From contig JAWODJ010000013.1 in the NCBI GenBank assembly GCA_046483315.1, positions 1-14,058 of the forward strand: DNA of 14,058 nucleotides, in the 5' to 3' direction. The first letter of the stretch is position 1. The number at the start of each line of letters is the position of its first letter. This DNA comes from PXAP01 sp046483315 (lineage in GTDB: Bacteria; Bacteroidota; Bacteroidia; Bacteroidales; PUMT01). A program made the position numbers and the translations under genes. Below the pieces are notes generated by a model. It ran no database searches and was not told the origin of the DNA. It saw only the letters and a program-made list of their open reading frames with translations. This document shows, piece after piece, positions 13,837 to 14,058 of this stretch.

Positions 13837-14058
13837 CTGTGAACCGCTGTCCCCCGCGGGTTTTAGCAGCACCGGGTTCATGTCCACGTGCGGGGCTGTT
13901 TTTGCGGCCTCGGCCTGCACTATCTGGGCCCGTCCCATTTCAAGCCCTTCAGGAGTTACCCCGGAGTTGTTGGACATGTTCTGGGCCTTAAACGGCATTA
14001 CCCGCAGCCCCCGGTTTGCAAGCACCCTGCACATGGCCGCGGCAAGCACGCTTTTTCC
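13765..14058 (-). CDS. cobQ: Fragment of cobyric acid synthase CobQ, broken at both ends
   Basis: From the window edge inward the frame begins GKSVLAAAMCRVLANRG, the end of a P-loop. It continues PFKAQNMSNNSGVTPEGLEMGRAQIVQAEAA and then HVDMNPVLLKPAGDSGSQ, which is the diagnostic N-terminal amidotransferase-linked ATPase region of CobQ (adenosylcobyric acid synthesis, ATP-dependent amidation of the corrin ring). Homology stops at about 13837 after 74 codons; the frame then runs 24 codons of unrelated sequence to a stop. CobQ proteins are close to 500 residues, so this is a fragment. GC is about 60%, far above the neighbouring genes. The gene most likely comes from another organism, joined by assembly error; a degraded transferred gene is the alternative. 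Confidence 0.8.
   Translation of the reverse strand, partial: GKSVLAAAMCRVLANRGLRVMPFKAQNMSNNSGVTPEGLEMGRAQIVQAEAAKTAPHVDMNPVLLKPAGDSGSQMDGKPDGESQDHPVCRSKRPPAG

Noticed and set aside
1..14058. A new defence, CRISPR, toxin-antitoxin or biosynthetic system
   Set aside because: All sizeable genes are recognisable housekeeping families; I saw no repeat-spacer array, paired toxin genes, transposase, or cluster of unknown enzymes.

Overview
The window reads as a housekeeping segment from a Bacteroidota genome, most likely order Bacteroidales. The DNA is AT-rich, starts lack Shine-Dalgarno sequences, and several genes are preceded by the Bacteroidota -7 element TAnnTTTG. One of these, upstream of the HU gene, also has a TTTG -33 element at exactly 19 bp spacing. 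A DUF6132 protein and a small HTH protein of a type I associate with Bacteroidota support the assignment. The taxon is an inference; no rRNA or marker search was possible.

Layout. Positions 1-981 (minus) hold the N-terminal half of the chaperone HtpG, behind an intergenic region with a TTGGCAC-type motif and a TGAC-N5-GTCA inverted repeat. Upstream of it is a tail-anchored protein with a degenerate receiver-like domain (1095-1610). A tiny DUF6132 membrane protein (1804-1998, plus) converges, with a one-base gap, on a class III aminotransferase (2000-3193, minus). The aminotransferase lies 15 bp downstream of an orphan LytTR response regulator (3209-3916). Then come a TrmH-type tRNA 2'-O-methyltransferase (4031-4723) and the nucleoid protein HU (4868-5140), both minus strand, separated by the HU terminator. 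Two plus-strand serine tRNAs (TGA and CGA anticodons) follow, each with a terminator. The 3' end of the second tRNA is duplicated 182 bp downstream, ending at the stop codon of an MsbA-like ABC exporter (5861-7681, minus). Adenylosuccinate lyase PurB (7788-9137, minus) is divergent from an NfeD membrane serine protease (9304-10716, plus). After that come the small HTH protein (10816-11067), a strong terminator, an HD-domain hydrolase (11130-11981) and tRNA-Ile lysidine synthase TilS (12051-13376). TilS overlaps convergently the C-terminal part of a lycopene cyclase-domain protein (13360 to about 13725, minus).

The last approximately 330 bp do not belong with the rest. GC rises to about 60% (hand count of 13861-14040), and the minus strand encodes an internal piece of cobyric acid synthase CobQ. 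The CobQ homology stops abruptly, and the lycopene cyclase gene is cut off in mid-protein. The simplest reading is an assembly chimera at a contig end; a genuine insertion is less likely. The HtpG gene is cut by the other window edge.

Functionally this is ordinary cell maintenance: proteostasis (HtpG, NfeD), translation accuracy (TrmH, TilS, two tRNA-Ser), purine synthesis, chromosome packing and lipid or LPS export. I found no CRISPR array, toxin-antitoxin module, transposase, integrase gene or recognisable defence system. The most interesting signals are regulatory or structural: the attachment-site-like tRNA duplication, the 21-bp-phased repeats before the LytTR regulator, the htpG upstream motif, the inverted repeat centred on the nfeD promoter candidate, and the pseudo-receiver membrane protein.
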